NCBI GenBank assembly: GCA_018401705.1
Contig: JAGYKL010000023.1
Span: 1-54,301, forward strand
Length of the DNA: 54,301 nt
Direction: 5' to 3'
Origin: Bacteroidia bacterium
Lineage (GTDB): Bacteria > Bacteroidota > Bacteroidia > M30B66
Within the stretch, counting starts at the first letter, position 1. Each line of letters opens with the position of its first letter. The notes beneath the pieces are model-generated. The model saw only the letters and a program-made list of their open reading frames with translations, did not search any database and was not told where the DNA came from. Shown piece after piece: positions 1-7,723 of the stretch. A program made the translations under genes and the position numbers.

Positions 1-876
1 ACAACAGGTGATACATCAAAATTTATTACCTCAAATCAAAGTGATACAATAAGCTTAGTTGTTATGGATGGTCTTATGCCCATTTATTCAGATACTATTA
101 TCACACAATCTTTGCCTATTCCGGTGAGTGATTATTTCTTTCAAAGCCCAACTTGTAATGATGGCCTGAATGGTTCTATTGAACTTATACTCAATAACAC
201 AAATTCTGAAAGTCTTCAGTTTTTGTGGGAAGACGGTTCAACAGAACAAAACCGTTTTAACCTACCAGAAGGAAATTATTATGTTGAAGCATCGTATAAT
301 GGCAGATGCCCGCAATTAATAGAGATTTCGCTAGAAAGTCCCAACTCAATTAGCATTGATTCTTTAGTTTATGGTGTTAACTTAAGCAGTGAAAATTGTC
401 TTAATGATTACTTCGTGCAGGCTGAATTTCATGGAGGAAGTCCACCTTATTCAATCAATTGGGAGGTATACAATGAAAGTGGAATAACCTTAATTGATTC
501 ATTTACCGGAGATATTTTGGATTGCGTTCCATCTGATGAAGCTTGTCGGGTAGAATGTTTGATTACAGATTCTTTGGGATGCGTGGATTCTCTGAGTATT
601 CAAACTATCCCAATTTTAGGTTTTAATGAATTAAATGTTGCCTTTAATTTATATCCTAATCCGACTGATGGCTTTATGAATATTAAAAGCTCTTCAAACG
701 TAAATTACCTTCAAGTTTTTAACCTCCTAGGTGTTCTTGTTAAAGAAATAAACATCGATTGGAAAACTATAAATGTTGAACTGAATCTTAAAGACTTAGA
801 TGCAGGAAAGTATATTATAGCAATTCATGATGAAAATCTTAGGATATCACACAGCCGATTTGTGCTCGTGAAGTAG
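1..876 (+). CDS. T9SS type A sorting-domain surface protein, 5' end missing
   Basis: The reading frame is open from base 1, so the start lies upstream of the window; the Met at 64 is probably internal. About 291 codons are visible. A SprB-like module comes first (Cys-containing, with 'FLWEDGSTEQ' followed by 'LPEGNYYVEA'). A second Cys-rich module of about 90 residues follows, and then a C-terminal sorting domain beginning 'LYPNPTDG'. Both modules and the tail align by eye with the C-terminal 250 residues of the next gene (1162-3582). The two are therefore tandem paralogues, and the missing N-terminus may carry the same FG-GAP/VCBS propeller. Likely role: a protein exported through the outer membrane by T9SS and attached to the cell surface or released. 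The substrate is unknown. Confidence 0.85.
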   Translation, partial: TTGDTSKFITSNQSDTISLVVMDGLMPIYSDTIITQSLPIPVSDYFFQSPTCNDGLNGSIELILNNTNSESLQFLWEDGSTEQNRFNLPEGNYYVEASYNGRCPQLIEISLESPNSISIDSLVYGVNLSSENCLNDYFVQAEFHGGSPPYSINWEVYNESGITLIDSFTGDILDCVPSDEACRVECLITDSLGCVDSLSIQTIPILGFNELNVAFNLYPNPTDGFMNIKSSSNVNYLQVFNLLGVLVKEINIDWKTINVELNLKDLDAGKYIIAIHDENLRISHSRFVLVK

Positions 877-1161
877 TTTTATTGAATTTCTTTTAATGAA
901 TAGATTAATAATGCTTGTCTATTAGCGATTATTCGAAGTTTGGCTTATTGATTTGTTATAGTGTTTTTCATTAGTACTTAGGCTTTAATAATACCTTCCA
1001 CATTGGTCTAAACTCCTTCTTGTCTGCTTTTGGTTTAATGCTGTTTAACATGTTTGCTTTATCAAGACTCAAACATTTAAAACAATAACTATTTAAAGCT
1101 GGCTAATTGATTATTTTTATTATCATTTTCATTTGGAAGAGAATTATCTTGCGTGCAAATT

Positions 1162-3582
1162 ATGAGAGGACTTTCCTTTCTGCTGTCATTGATGGTATTC
1201 AATGCAACAGGTCAAAGTTATATTGAATATTCAGACTCTTTAGGAGTGCAAAGTTTTGCTTCAGGTTTATATGGAAGCGGCTTAAGCTTGTATGACTGGA
1301 ATCTTGACGGCTTCGACGATATGGTGTTATTGCAAGAGGACTCATTTCCAGCGTTTTACCTCAATAATACATCGAATGGTTTTGATCGAGTTTATTTTGA
1401 GGGAGTTGATATTTCGGGAGATATAAAAAGCATTAATTGGATTGACTTTAATAATGATGGAAATCCTGATTTGTCATTTAATATTAATAACGGCGGACCC
1501 AGATTATTGCTAAATCAAGGTGATTTTGTTTTTCAAAACATAACTGAGCAATCAGGAATAATTAGTCTGAACACCGATTGGGGTTTCTTTCATTCATGGT
1601 GCGACTATGATAGAAATGGCTTGCCAGATCTTTTTGTCGCGAATTATAATTTTGATTTGGCTGAAGCTGGTTTTAACTATTTATATCGAAATAATGGAGA
1701 TTTAACGTTTACTGATGTTACTTCGGAGGCTGGCATTCATCAAGAGAATGAACCAACATTTATTGGAATGTGGTCTGATTACGATAATGATCTGATGCCC
1801 GATCTTTTCATTCTCAACGATAGATCGCCTTGGCGAAACTTTTTATACCGAAATTCTGGTGACGGCCATTTTGTTGAAAAGGGCAATTCTGTCAATATGA
1901 ATGATTTCATGGACTCCATGTCGGGAACAATAGGTGATTTTAATAACGATGGCTACTTCGATGTTTATATTACGAATACTCCAATAGTAGGCAATAAACT
2001 TTACAGGAATTCATCAAGTGGTGTATTTAGTGAAGTGTCAGTGCCGATGAATGTGCAAATGTTTCAGTGGAGTTGGGGTGCAGTTTGGATTGATTATGAT
2101 AATGATGGATGGCAGGATTTATTTGCAGTTACTCAGCCTTTTATTGGCTTTGGTGCTCCTGGATATCACTTCCTGTTTAAAAACTTGCAAACTACATTTG
2201 AGTGGGAACCTTTTGCTGGATTTCAATCTAGTGCTGGGTCAACTTACGCTACTGCTCGTGGCGATTTCAATAACGACGGTTCTCCTGATTTAGTAACACA
2301 TTCCAAACTGCCATTAGGTACTGAGATTTGGATGAATAATGAACCTGCGGGGAACTATTTTAAGATCCGCCTGCAAGGCGTGATTTCTAATAGGGATGCA
2401 ATTGGAACCAGGATTGAATTAGCTAGCTCCGCGGGAAAGCAATATAGATATACTTATTGCGGCGAACAGTTTCTATCACAAAATTCTCAATGGCAACATT
2501 TTGGATTAGGAGAAAGCAACCTGATAGACTCACTCATTGTGTACTGGCCTTCTGGTCATCGGGATCATTTCTACAATTTAGACGTTAACCAATCTGTTGT
2601 TATTGTTGAAGGCTCTTCTTTGTCGAATGAAATGAGCATCATACAAGGGCAAACCAGCTTTTGTCAAGGCGATTCCATAATTCTATCTGCCGGTGAATGG
2701 GATTCTTATCTATGGTCAAATGGAGATACAACTCAACAAACAATAATTCATCACACACAAAGTGTGAATGTTACAGTATTTAATGGAGAGTTTTATATTC
2801 CTTCAGATACGCTTGTTATTCAAGAGTTTAGTTCACCAGTTGTAAATGTAGAATTAGTGCAGCCTTCTTGTTTTGGCAGTGATGATGGGAGTTTAGCTTT
2901 GCAGCTAGATAGTATAAATTCACTAGTTTCTTTTTTATGGAATAATGGAGCTACATCAGAATCTATTTACGATTTAGTATCTGGGGTTTATACCGCAGAT
3001 GTTTATTTCGGCCCAGGCTGTTCAGATACGCTCGCATACACACTTGTTGACCCAGCTAAATTAACTTTAGATTCAATTCATCTGGCCATTGTGAATGACG
3101 AATTGATTTGTCCACTTTCTTATTCGGCTGAGGCATTTATATCTGGAGGTCAGGCTCCATATTTTCTTCAATGGTCAATTTATAATGCAAGCACTTCAGA
3201 ATTGCTGGAAACCTATCAAGGTGATACTTTTACATGCATTCCAATGTTTCCTCTTGTTAATATTAAAGCATTGGTTTATGATAATGAAGGATGTTCCGAT
3301 TCTCTTGTTGTTCAATCCAATGCAATCACATCATCCAATGATTTAGCTCTTGATATTAGTGTTAAACCCAACCCGAGTAGCGGAATATTTGTTATTGAAG
3401 GAATTCCTAATGGTTCAAAGGTTTTGCTTTATAATGCACTAGGAGTTCTTCAGGAAACCCAGTATTTAGAAATGGAAGCTCAGAAACGCTCTATTTCTTT
3501 AGAAAATCTTCCCCATGGTATTTATTCTTTGGTGATTTCTGATGCAAAATCAGTTCATGTTCGCAGGATTTTAAAAAAATGA
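1162..3582 (+). CDS. FG-GAP/VCBS-repeat protein with ASPIC/UnbV domain, SprB-like module and T9SS sorting domain
   Basis: I chose the ATG at 1162 over a GTG at 1153 because it begins a clean signal peptide (MRGLSFLLSLMVFNATGQ), leaving about 806 residues. Residues ~40-380 hold repeated calcium-type FG-GAP/VCBS motifs such as 'DFNNDGYFDVYI', 'DYDNDGWQDLFAV' and 'DFNNDGSPDLVTH', as expected for an integrin-like beta-propeller. Residues ~395-485 match the ASPIC/UnbV (CRTAC1) module, with 'GVISNRDAIGTRIEL' and 'LIVYWPSGH'. A SprB-like repeat and a second Cys-containing module follow, then a type A sorting domain starting 'KPNPSSG' and ending in Lys. Likely role: surface or secreted adhesion or binding protein. 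It shares its C-terminal architecture with the truncated gene at 1-876. Confidence 0.88.
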   Translation: MRGLSFLLSLMVFNATGQSYIEYSDSLGVQSFASGLYGSGLSLYDWNLDGFDDMVLLQEDSFPAFYLNNTSNGFDRVYFEGVDISGDIKSINWIDFNNDGNPDLSFNINNGGPRLLLNQGDFVFQNITEQSGIISLNTDWGFFHSWCDYDRNGLPDLFVANYNFDLAEAGFNYLYRNNGDLTFTDVTSEAGIHQENEPTFIGMWSDYDNDLMPDLFILNDRSPWRNFLYRNSGDGHFVEKGNSVNMNDFMDSMSGTIGDFNNDGYFDVYITNTPIVGNKLYRNSSSGVFSEVSVPMNVQMFQWSWGAVWIDYDNDGWQDLFAVTQPFIGFGAPGYHFLFKNLQTTFEWEPFAGFQSSAGSTYATARGDFNNDGSPDLVTHSKLPLGTEIWMNNEPAGNYFKIRLQGVISNRDAIGTRIELASSAGKQYRYTYCGEQFLSQNSQWQHFGLGESNLIDSLIVYWPSGHRDHFYNLDVNQSVVIVEGSSLSNEMSIIQGQTSFCQGDSIILSAGEWDSYLWSNGDTTQQTIIHHTQSVNVTVFNGEFYIPSDTLVIQEFSSPVVNVELVQPSCFGSDDGSLALQLDSINSLVSFLWNNGATSESIYDLVSGVYTADVYFGPGCSDTLAYTLVDPAKLTLDSIHLAIVNDELICPLSYSAEAFISGGQAPYFLQWSIYNASTSELLETYQGDTFTCIPMFPLVNIKALVYDNEGCSDSLVVQSNAITSSNDLALDISVKPNPSSGIFVIEGIPNGSKVLLYNALGVLQETQYLEMEAQKRSISLENLPHGIYSLVISDAKSVHVRRILKK

Positions 3583-3606
3583 CCGGACAATTATTTGCCC
3601 GGCCAT
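3579..3606. terminator. Hairpin between convergent genes, probable bidirectional terminator
   Basis: Two 12-base arms (3579-3590 and 3595-3606) pair except at two A-C positions around a 4-base loop. Seven A residues precede the hairpin at 3573-3579, which gives a T run for leftward transcripts. It overlaps the stop codon of the rightward gene and lies 22 bases before the stop of the leftward sorting-domain fragment. Confidence 0.5.
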
Positions 3607-3628
3607 TAACGCAGCAGGTTACTCCTAA

Positions 3629-3901
3629 CTATTGAACCACCACAAGTCGGACTACTTCTGTGCGTTCATCTGAAATTATTCTAGCAGAATACATTCCTGC
3701 AGAAAAACCAGATGTTTGAATAATTATTGAACCATTGATTAGATTATTATTTTCTATGTCCTTTGAATAGACCAATTTACCCGATTGGTCAATAATTTCA
3801 ATAAATAATGAGCCTTTAAGGTCTCCGGTTTTTAATGCTAATGGTTGACCAATCTTTACCGGATTAGGATACAAACTCAAGCATCCCGCTGCAAAGGCCA
3901 A
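3629..3901 (-). pseudogene. T9SS type A sorting domain detached from the haloperoxidase-like gene by a frameshift
   Basis: This 90-codon frame encodes a complete sorting domain: 'LSLYPNP' near its start, 'IEIIDQSGKLVY', 'FSAGMYSARI' and a final 'VVRLVVVQ'. It has no signal peptide of its own and directly overlaps, in another frame, the 3' end of the large leftward gene, which otherwise stops without a sorting domain. Adding one base near 3889-3891 (for example one more T in the leftward AAATT run) joins the frames as 'GN-L-AFAAGCLSLYPNP'. I read it as the true C-terminus of the upstream protein, separated by a one-base deletion in the sequence or in the organism, and not as an independent gene. 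Confidence 0.8.
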
Positions 3902-6870
3902 TTTCCTATAGCTGTTGCATCAAGCTGTATTGTCAAAAAGTTTGAAATCGTTTCAGAGGCCATTGCGTTTCCTGCATTATCAATAGCCCCGCTAACAGTT
4001 AAATCAATATTATCTAAATTCAAAGGCAAATAATTGATGCCAAAGTTCTTTTTGTAACTATATGGATTTATCCAACCGGTTCCTTCCGTTAATGGTAATA
4101 GAATTGAATTAATTCCGGCCCCTCCCTGAATAGAAATTTCAGGTTCAAATGCTAAATCCATTGCTTCATCAAATAGCGCTATGATAGACAAATCATTTCC
4201 GCCATCAATAGTGTTTTGATTTATTAAATAAACATTAGCACTAAGCACATCTAAAACAGGGCGTTTTGTATCAATTTGAATTAACTCAGCTAAAGTTGCT
4301 TCAGTTTGGAAATTACCATTTACATCTTTTGCACCCGATATATTTACCATTACATCAGGACATTGTTCTTCAATATCAGCAACATCAAACTCAATCAAAA
4401 ATGTTGTTTCATTTACCCAAGAACTATTTGCTAAGTTTTCTGTAACTGCAACAACTGGTATGGGGCTTTCGAACTCTACAAGCGGTGTTGAATTCATATC
4501 CATTGCCTGGTCATAAACAACTTCAAGCTCTACAGTCCCATTTCCAATTAAGTCAATATTAATCACTGTGTAATTGATTTGAGAAATATTTACAATTGGA
4601 TCTTTTGTGTCAATATCAAAATACTCTGGTTTCAAATAAATACGCTGGGAATTTCCATCCAAATCTTTAGCACCTGTTAATCTGACGCCAATATCATTTG
4701 CTTCTGTTTGAAGGTCATTAATTAATAAATGAATTTCGCAGGTTTTTGAATCAAGCCAAGTAAAGGATTCAGTATCAAAAACACCGTCAATTCCATTTCC
4801 CAGATATTCAATTGTAGGAGGCATTGTTTCATCCATAGCTTCGTTGTATTCAACCGTTAGGTTAATACTGCTAAGGTTTTCTCCTGTAATAAGAAGCTCA
4901 TTCAATTCGGCTTGAACAACATATGGCACTCCGGCTGTGACATAACCATTAGCATAATTAAATGCCAAAGGACCTAGCTCAATTCCGATTTTTCTCCCAG
5001 GAATATCATCTTGAGGAGGGTGAATGCCGCCCCAGATTCTTGATAAACTGCATTGGTCAGATGCATCCTGATAAGTTGCCCATTGCAACGTGATATCCAT
5101 TGAAGGACCTTCTTCAAAATGCAGAAACTCGTTCATGCCAGCATGAAATTCACCCATTCCTCCTGGGAAGAAATTGTCTCCTGTAATTAGCGTCATTACT
5201 TCAGCAGCTGTTCTTGAATATGTAGAATGTCCTGAAACATATCCCGCAAATGGAGGTGTTACAAAGGTGGGTCTCTGGTAAGTCCACCAGTCTTCTGCCA
5301 AAATCCAACCTACTCCGGCTTCGTCTGTTTCAGGATCTTCAATGTGATAATGGCCTCGCCATGTGTAGAGTTTTATTTTGTATAAGTTCTCATCATTATC
5401 ACCTGCAAGGGTGTCGCCAGGAAGCACTTGTTCTACATAACCCGGTATGAGTGGAATTCCCGCAGGGTGATAATTAGGAGCTTCAGGATCGGTACTTTGT
5501 CCTTTCTCTGCCATCCATCTAATTATAGATACAGGTCTTGGATAGTCATAATAACCTTTTACACTCCATGCTGCGATTGCAGCATCATGCATGGCTCCAG
5601 CCAAAGTAAAATAGCTTCTGATATCCCATTCTAGATTGCTTAGAAGTTCTCCCTCTCCTTGCCAGCGATTTTCATGGTCAGGATGATCCGAAACATAGTT
5701 CAATATTGTAAACCAATGACCAGGAGGTGTTTCCGAATCAGGTCCATCAGCCCAAAATTCAGCAAGTATTCTTGCATAATCTCCTCTTGGAACCATTTGT
5801 GGTTCGTAAGGTAATCCTGTAACAGGATTAGTATCCCAACCCTCTCCAGAATCTCCACCATCAAATGTATTATAGAAGTTTGGGAAGTCTGCATATGTTT
5901 CAGGGAAAGGGGGGGCATTCCCAACTGATGCAGGAGAAACATCCCACATTACCCCATCAGTAGGGTCTAAGTGTCCTTGCCATAAGCTAACCATTAAAAA
6001 TCCCCACTTGTAAGGGTCTTCTATTCCGGTATAAACTGTCGTATCAATATAAGGAGGTTGCCCGGGATCCATAAATACCTTATACTCATGACCGTCTCTT
6101 TCGTAAACCGTTTTGTGACTATCATCCATTGAAAATGGAACAACTTCACCCCACTCAGGACTTAAGAATGGAGGTGAAATGGAAATAGGATTGCCAGACT
6201 GATCAATAAACTCATCAAGAAAAATTGCCTGCCAACGATTGGGGTCAACCAAAGTTGGATTGCCCGGTTCATTTACAATAATCTGAGGGTTTACTGTTTC
6301 GTAAAATAAATTTGAGTAATTGCCCTGTTGATTACTGCCATCCTGAAACCCAAATTCAATAATCTTTGCTGCAATATAATTCCCTAATGCAGCAGGAGAA
6401 CCACTTGAATAATCCTGAGAAAAGAAACCCGTAGGGTATTCATACATAGTCATTAAAGAATCATAGTAAGCCAAAGCTTCTAATGCCCCAGGAGAGAACT
6501 GAAACCTCTGTTTAAGCAATCTGTAGCAGGCGTAACTAATGGTTTCGTGCCTGGCATCGTCAATTGCGGCTTGTCCATCAGGTATAACAATACCGTCGAA
6601 GGGTATTTCAAAACCTCCATGAATTTTCCCCAGCATGAATGTGCTTGCTGATGAATCGTAAACAGCCCAAGCATCATACATTGCGATAGATACATGAAAC
6701 AGGTTACGAGCATGAATGGTGGGTCTTGCGAAATCTCTTCTTATTGAGAATAATAAGGCTTCATTCCATTCTCTGGCAACACTTTGGTCAGATGCAAAGG
6801 AAGTATTAGCAGCGGGAAATATTAATACAAGAAGAAATACAATAGCCTTAAATGAGTAGCGTAGTTTCAT
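3877..6870 (-). CDS. Secreted vanadium-dependent haloperoxidase / PAP2-superfamily protein, C-terminus frameshifted
   Basis: The signal peptide begins MKLRYSFKAIVFLLVLIF. Residues ~30-650 resemble bacterial vanadium haloperoxidase-like proteins of the PAP2 acid-phosphatase fold. 'DYPRPVSIIRWMAEKGQ' lies at ~445, 'YVSGHSTYS' at ~550 (the PSGHS-type motif that supplies the phosphate/vanadate-binding and acid-base His) and 'SRIWGGIHPPQDD' at ~615 (the second conserved Arg and His). Downstream are three related Ig-like modules, each with a 'Y(N/D)xAMD' or 'FDEAMD' strand. The frame ends at 3877 without the expected sorting domain, which lies in the next frame at 3629-3901. Substrate and halide use cannot be told from sequence: many family members are phosphatases or uncharacterised. 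A consensus promoter lies at 6926-6953. Confidence 0.85.
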   Translation of the reverse strand: MKLRYSFKAIVFLLVLIFPAANTSFASDQSVAREWNEALLFSIRRDFARPTIHARNLFHVSIAMYDAWAVYDSSASTFMLGKIHGGFEIPFDGIVIPDGQAAIDDARHETISYACYRLLKQRFQFSPGALEALAYYDSLMTMYEYPTGFFSQDYSSGSPAALGNYIAAKIIEFGFQDGSNQQGNYSNLFYETVNPQIIVNEPGNPTLVDPNRWQAIFLDEFIDQSGNPISISPPFLSPEWGEVVPFSMDDSHKTVYERDGHEYKVFMDPGQPPYIDTTVYTGIEDPYKWGFLMVSLWQGHLDPTDGVMWDVSPASVGNAPPFPETYADFPNFYNTFDGGDSGEGWDTNPVTGLPYEPQMVPRGDYARILAEFWADGPDSETPPGHWFTILNYVSDHPDHENRWQGEGELLSNLEWDIRSYFTLAGAMHDAAIAAWSVKGYYDYPRPVSIIRWMAEKGQSTDPEAPNYHPAGIPLIPGYVEQVLPGDTLAGDNDENLYKIKLYTWRGHYHIEDPETDEAGVGWILAEDWWTYQRPTFVTPPFAGYVSGHSTYSRTAAEVMTLITGDNFFPGGMGEFHAGMNEFLHFEEGPSMDITLQWATYQDASDQCSLSRIWGGIHPPQDDIPGRKIGIELGPLAFNYANGYVTAGVPYVVQAELNELLITGENLSSINLTVEYNEAMDETMPPTIEYLGNGIDGVFDTESFTWLDSKTCEIHLLINDLQTEANDIGVRLTGAKDLDGNSQRIYLKPEYFDIDTKDPIVNISQINYTVINIDLIGNGTVELEVVYDQAMDMNSTPLVEFESPIPVVAVTENLANSSWVNETTFLIEFDVADIEEQCPDVMVNISGAKDVNGNFQTEATLAELIQIDTKRPVLDVLSANVYLINQNTIDGGNDLSIIALFDEAMDLAFEPEISIQGGAGINSILLPLTEGTGWINPYSYKKNFGINYLPLNLDNIDLTVSGAIDNAGNAMASETISNFLTIQLDATAIGNWPLQRDA

Positions 6871-6925
6871 AGGCGTTGAGTTTATTTTTGATGACGTTAA
6901 AATAGTAAATAAAAAGACATACGTT

Positions 6926-6953
6926 CAAAAATAGATGTAAGAATTTTGGCAAA
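6926..6953 (-). promoter_or_regulatory. Bacteroidota-type promoter (TTTG-N16-TATTTTTG) for the haloperoxidase-like gene
   Basis: Read leftward, TTTG (6950-6953) is followed after 16 bases by TATTTTTG (6926-6933). This matches the -33 TTTG / -7 TAnnTTTG consensus of the primary Bacteroidota sigma factor. It lies 56 bases before the ATG at 6870. Confidence 0.55.
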
Positions 6954-6960
6954 TTCGATA

Positions 6961-6994
6961 AAAATAAAAAAGCCGGCTCTAAGGAACCGGCTTT
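6961..6994 (-). terminator. Rho-independent terminator of the one-TM protein gene
   Basis: An 8-bp perfect GC-rich stem (AAAGCCGG at 6969-6976 with CCGGCTTT at 6987-6994) encloses a 10-base loop. On the leftward strand it is followed by a T-rich stretch (complement of 6961-6968). It lies 23 bases beyond the stop codon at 7018. Confidence 0.85.
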
Positions 6995-7017
6995 AGTCAT
7001 CCAAAAAATTCTTTCTG

Positions 7018-7548
7018 CTAAAAAGATTGACGTATCTCTTTTTTTACATATTCTAAAGCAATCTGCGTAGGTAGCTTTTCTACATTTTTAGTAATGTCTA
7101 ATAGGATTTTACATAATTCAACACCATCAGCATTATCTCCAATTTTTTGAGCTGAAGCATTTATTAAATTAATCATTTCCTCTTTAGCACTCTTTACAAG
7201 TTCCCACGAAGCGTTAGACATATATATCTGTTGAGCAATGTTATGGTCGTACTCACTTCTGATATTTTTCAATAATTCTGCATGAAGCAATCGTGAGCTC
7301 ATGCCAGATTTGTGAATTCGCATAATTAAACTGCTAGGGGAAATTCGCTCTAGATAAACAACAACCCTTTCATAAGCCTGCATTCTCACAGGGGTTATGG
7401 CAGTTTGATTTGTTAGCTTCATGTCTAAAGACCGGAGCTTGAAGTTCTCTTCTAAATAATTATTTAGTATGAAATAAATAAAGCCAAACACTACCAAAAG
7501 AGGAACAGTGTATTTCAGTAATTCAAAGACAGATTCAAACCAATTCAT
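7018..7548 (-). CDS. Conserved Bacteroidota protein with one N-terminal membrane helix, unknown function
   Basis: The product has 176 residues. A single hydrophobic helix lies at ~12-30 (around 'YTVPLLVVFGFIYFIL'). The rest is a charged, largely helical domain with 'RMQAYERVVVYLERISPSSL' at ~55-75. The layout suggests an inner-membrane anchor with a cytoplasmic helical domain. I recognise this as a type of protein found widely in Bacteroidota but cannot assign a function. It stands as a single transcription unit, with a near-perfect promoter at 7575-7605 and a strong terminator at 6961-6994. Confidence 0.8.
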   Translation of the reverse strand: MNWFESVFELLKYTVPLLVVFGFIYFILNNYLEENFKLRSLDMKLTNQTAITPVRMQAYERVVVYLERISPSSLIMRIHKSGMSSRLLHAELLKNIRSEYDHNIAQQIYMSNASWELVKSAKEEMINLINASAQKIGDNADGVELCKILLDITKNVEKLPTQIALEYVKKEIRQSF

Positions 7549-7574
7549 TTATTCGTTATGTTTTAATATGGGTA

Positions 7575-7605
7575 CAAACGTAAGTCTTTCATAGATTGTT
7601 GCAAA
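7575..7605 (-). promoter_or_regulatory. Consensus promoter TTTG-N19-TACGTTTG
   Basis: Leftward TTTG (7602-7605) and TACGTTTG (7575-7582), 19 bases apart, fit the Bacteroidota -33/-7 consensus exactly. The ATG of the one-TM protein gene lies 26 bases downstream at 7548. Confidence 0.65.
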
Positions 7606-7723
7606 TCACATTTCAAGTAAATCTTTACATATTGTAATTAATTCTGCGTTTTCAGGTTAAATAATTCACTGTGTCTCTTTATGCTTTCTTGCTAACTTGC
7701 GACCAACAAATTCAATACAAAGT

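Noticed and set aside
3885-3901. Programmed ribosomal frameshift joining the haloperoxidase-like protein to its sorting domain
   Set aside because: There is no slippery heptamer, no downstream structure and no upstream stimulator. A lost base in a short T run is simpler and matches errors elsewhere in the window.
5250-5634. Rightward open frames of 66-68 codons opposite the haloperoxidase-like gene
   Set aside because: They are antisense shadows of a well-supported gene, with no start context and no recognisable protein features.
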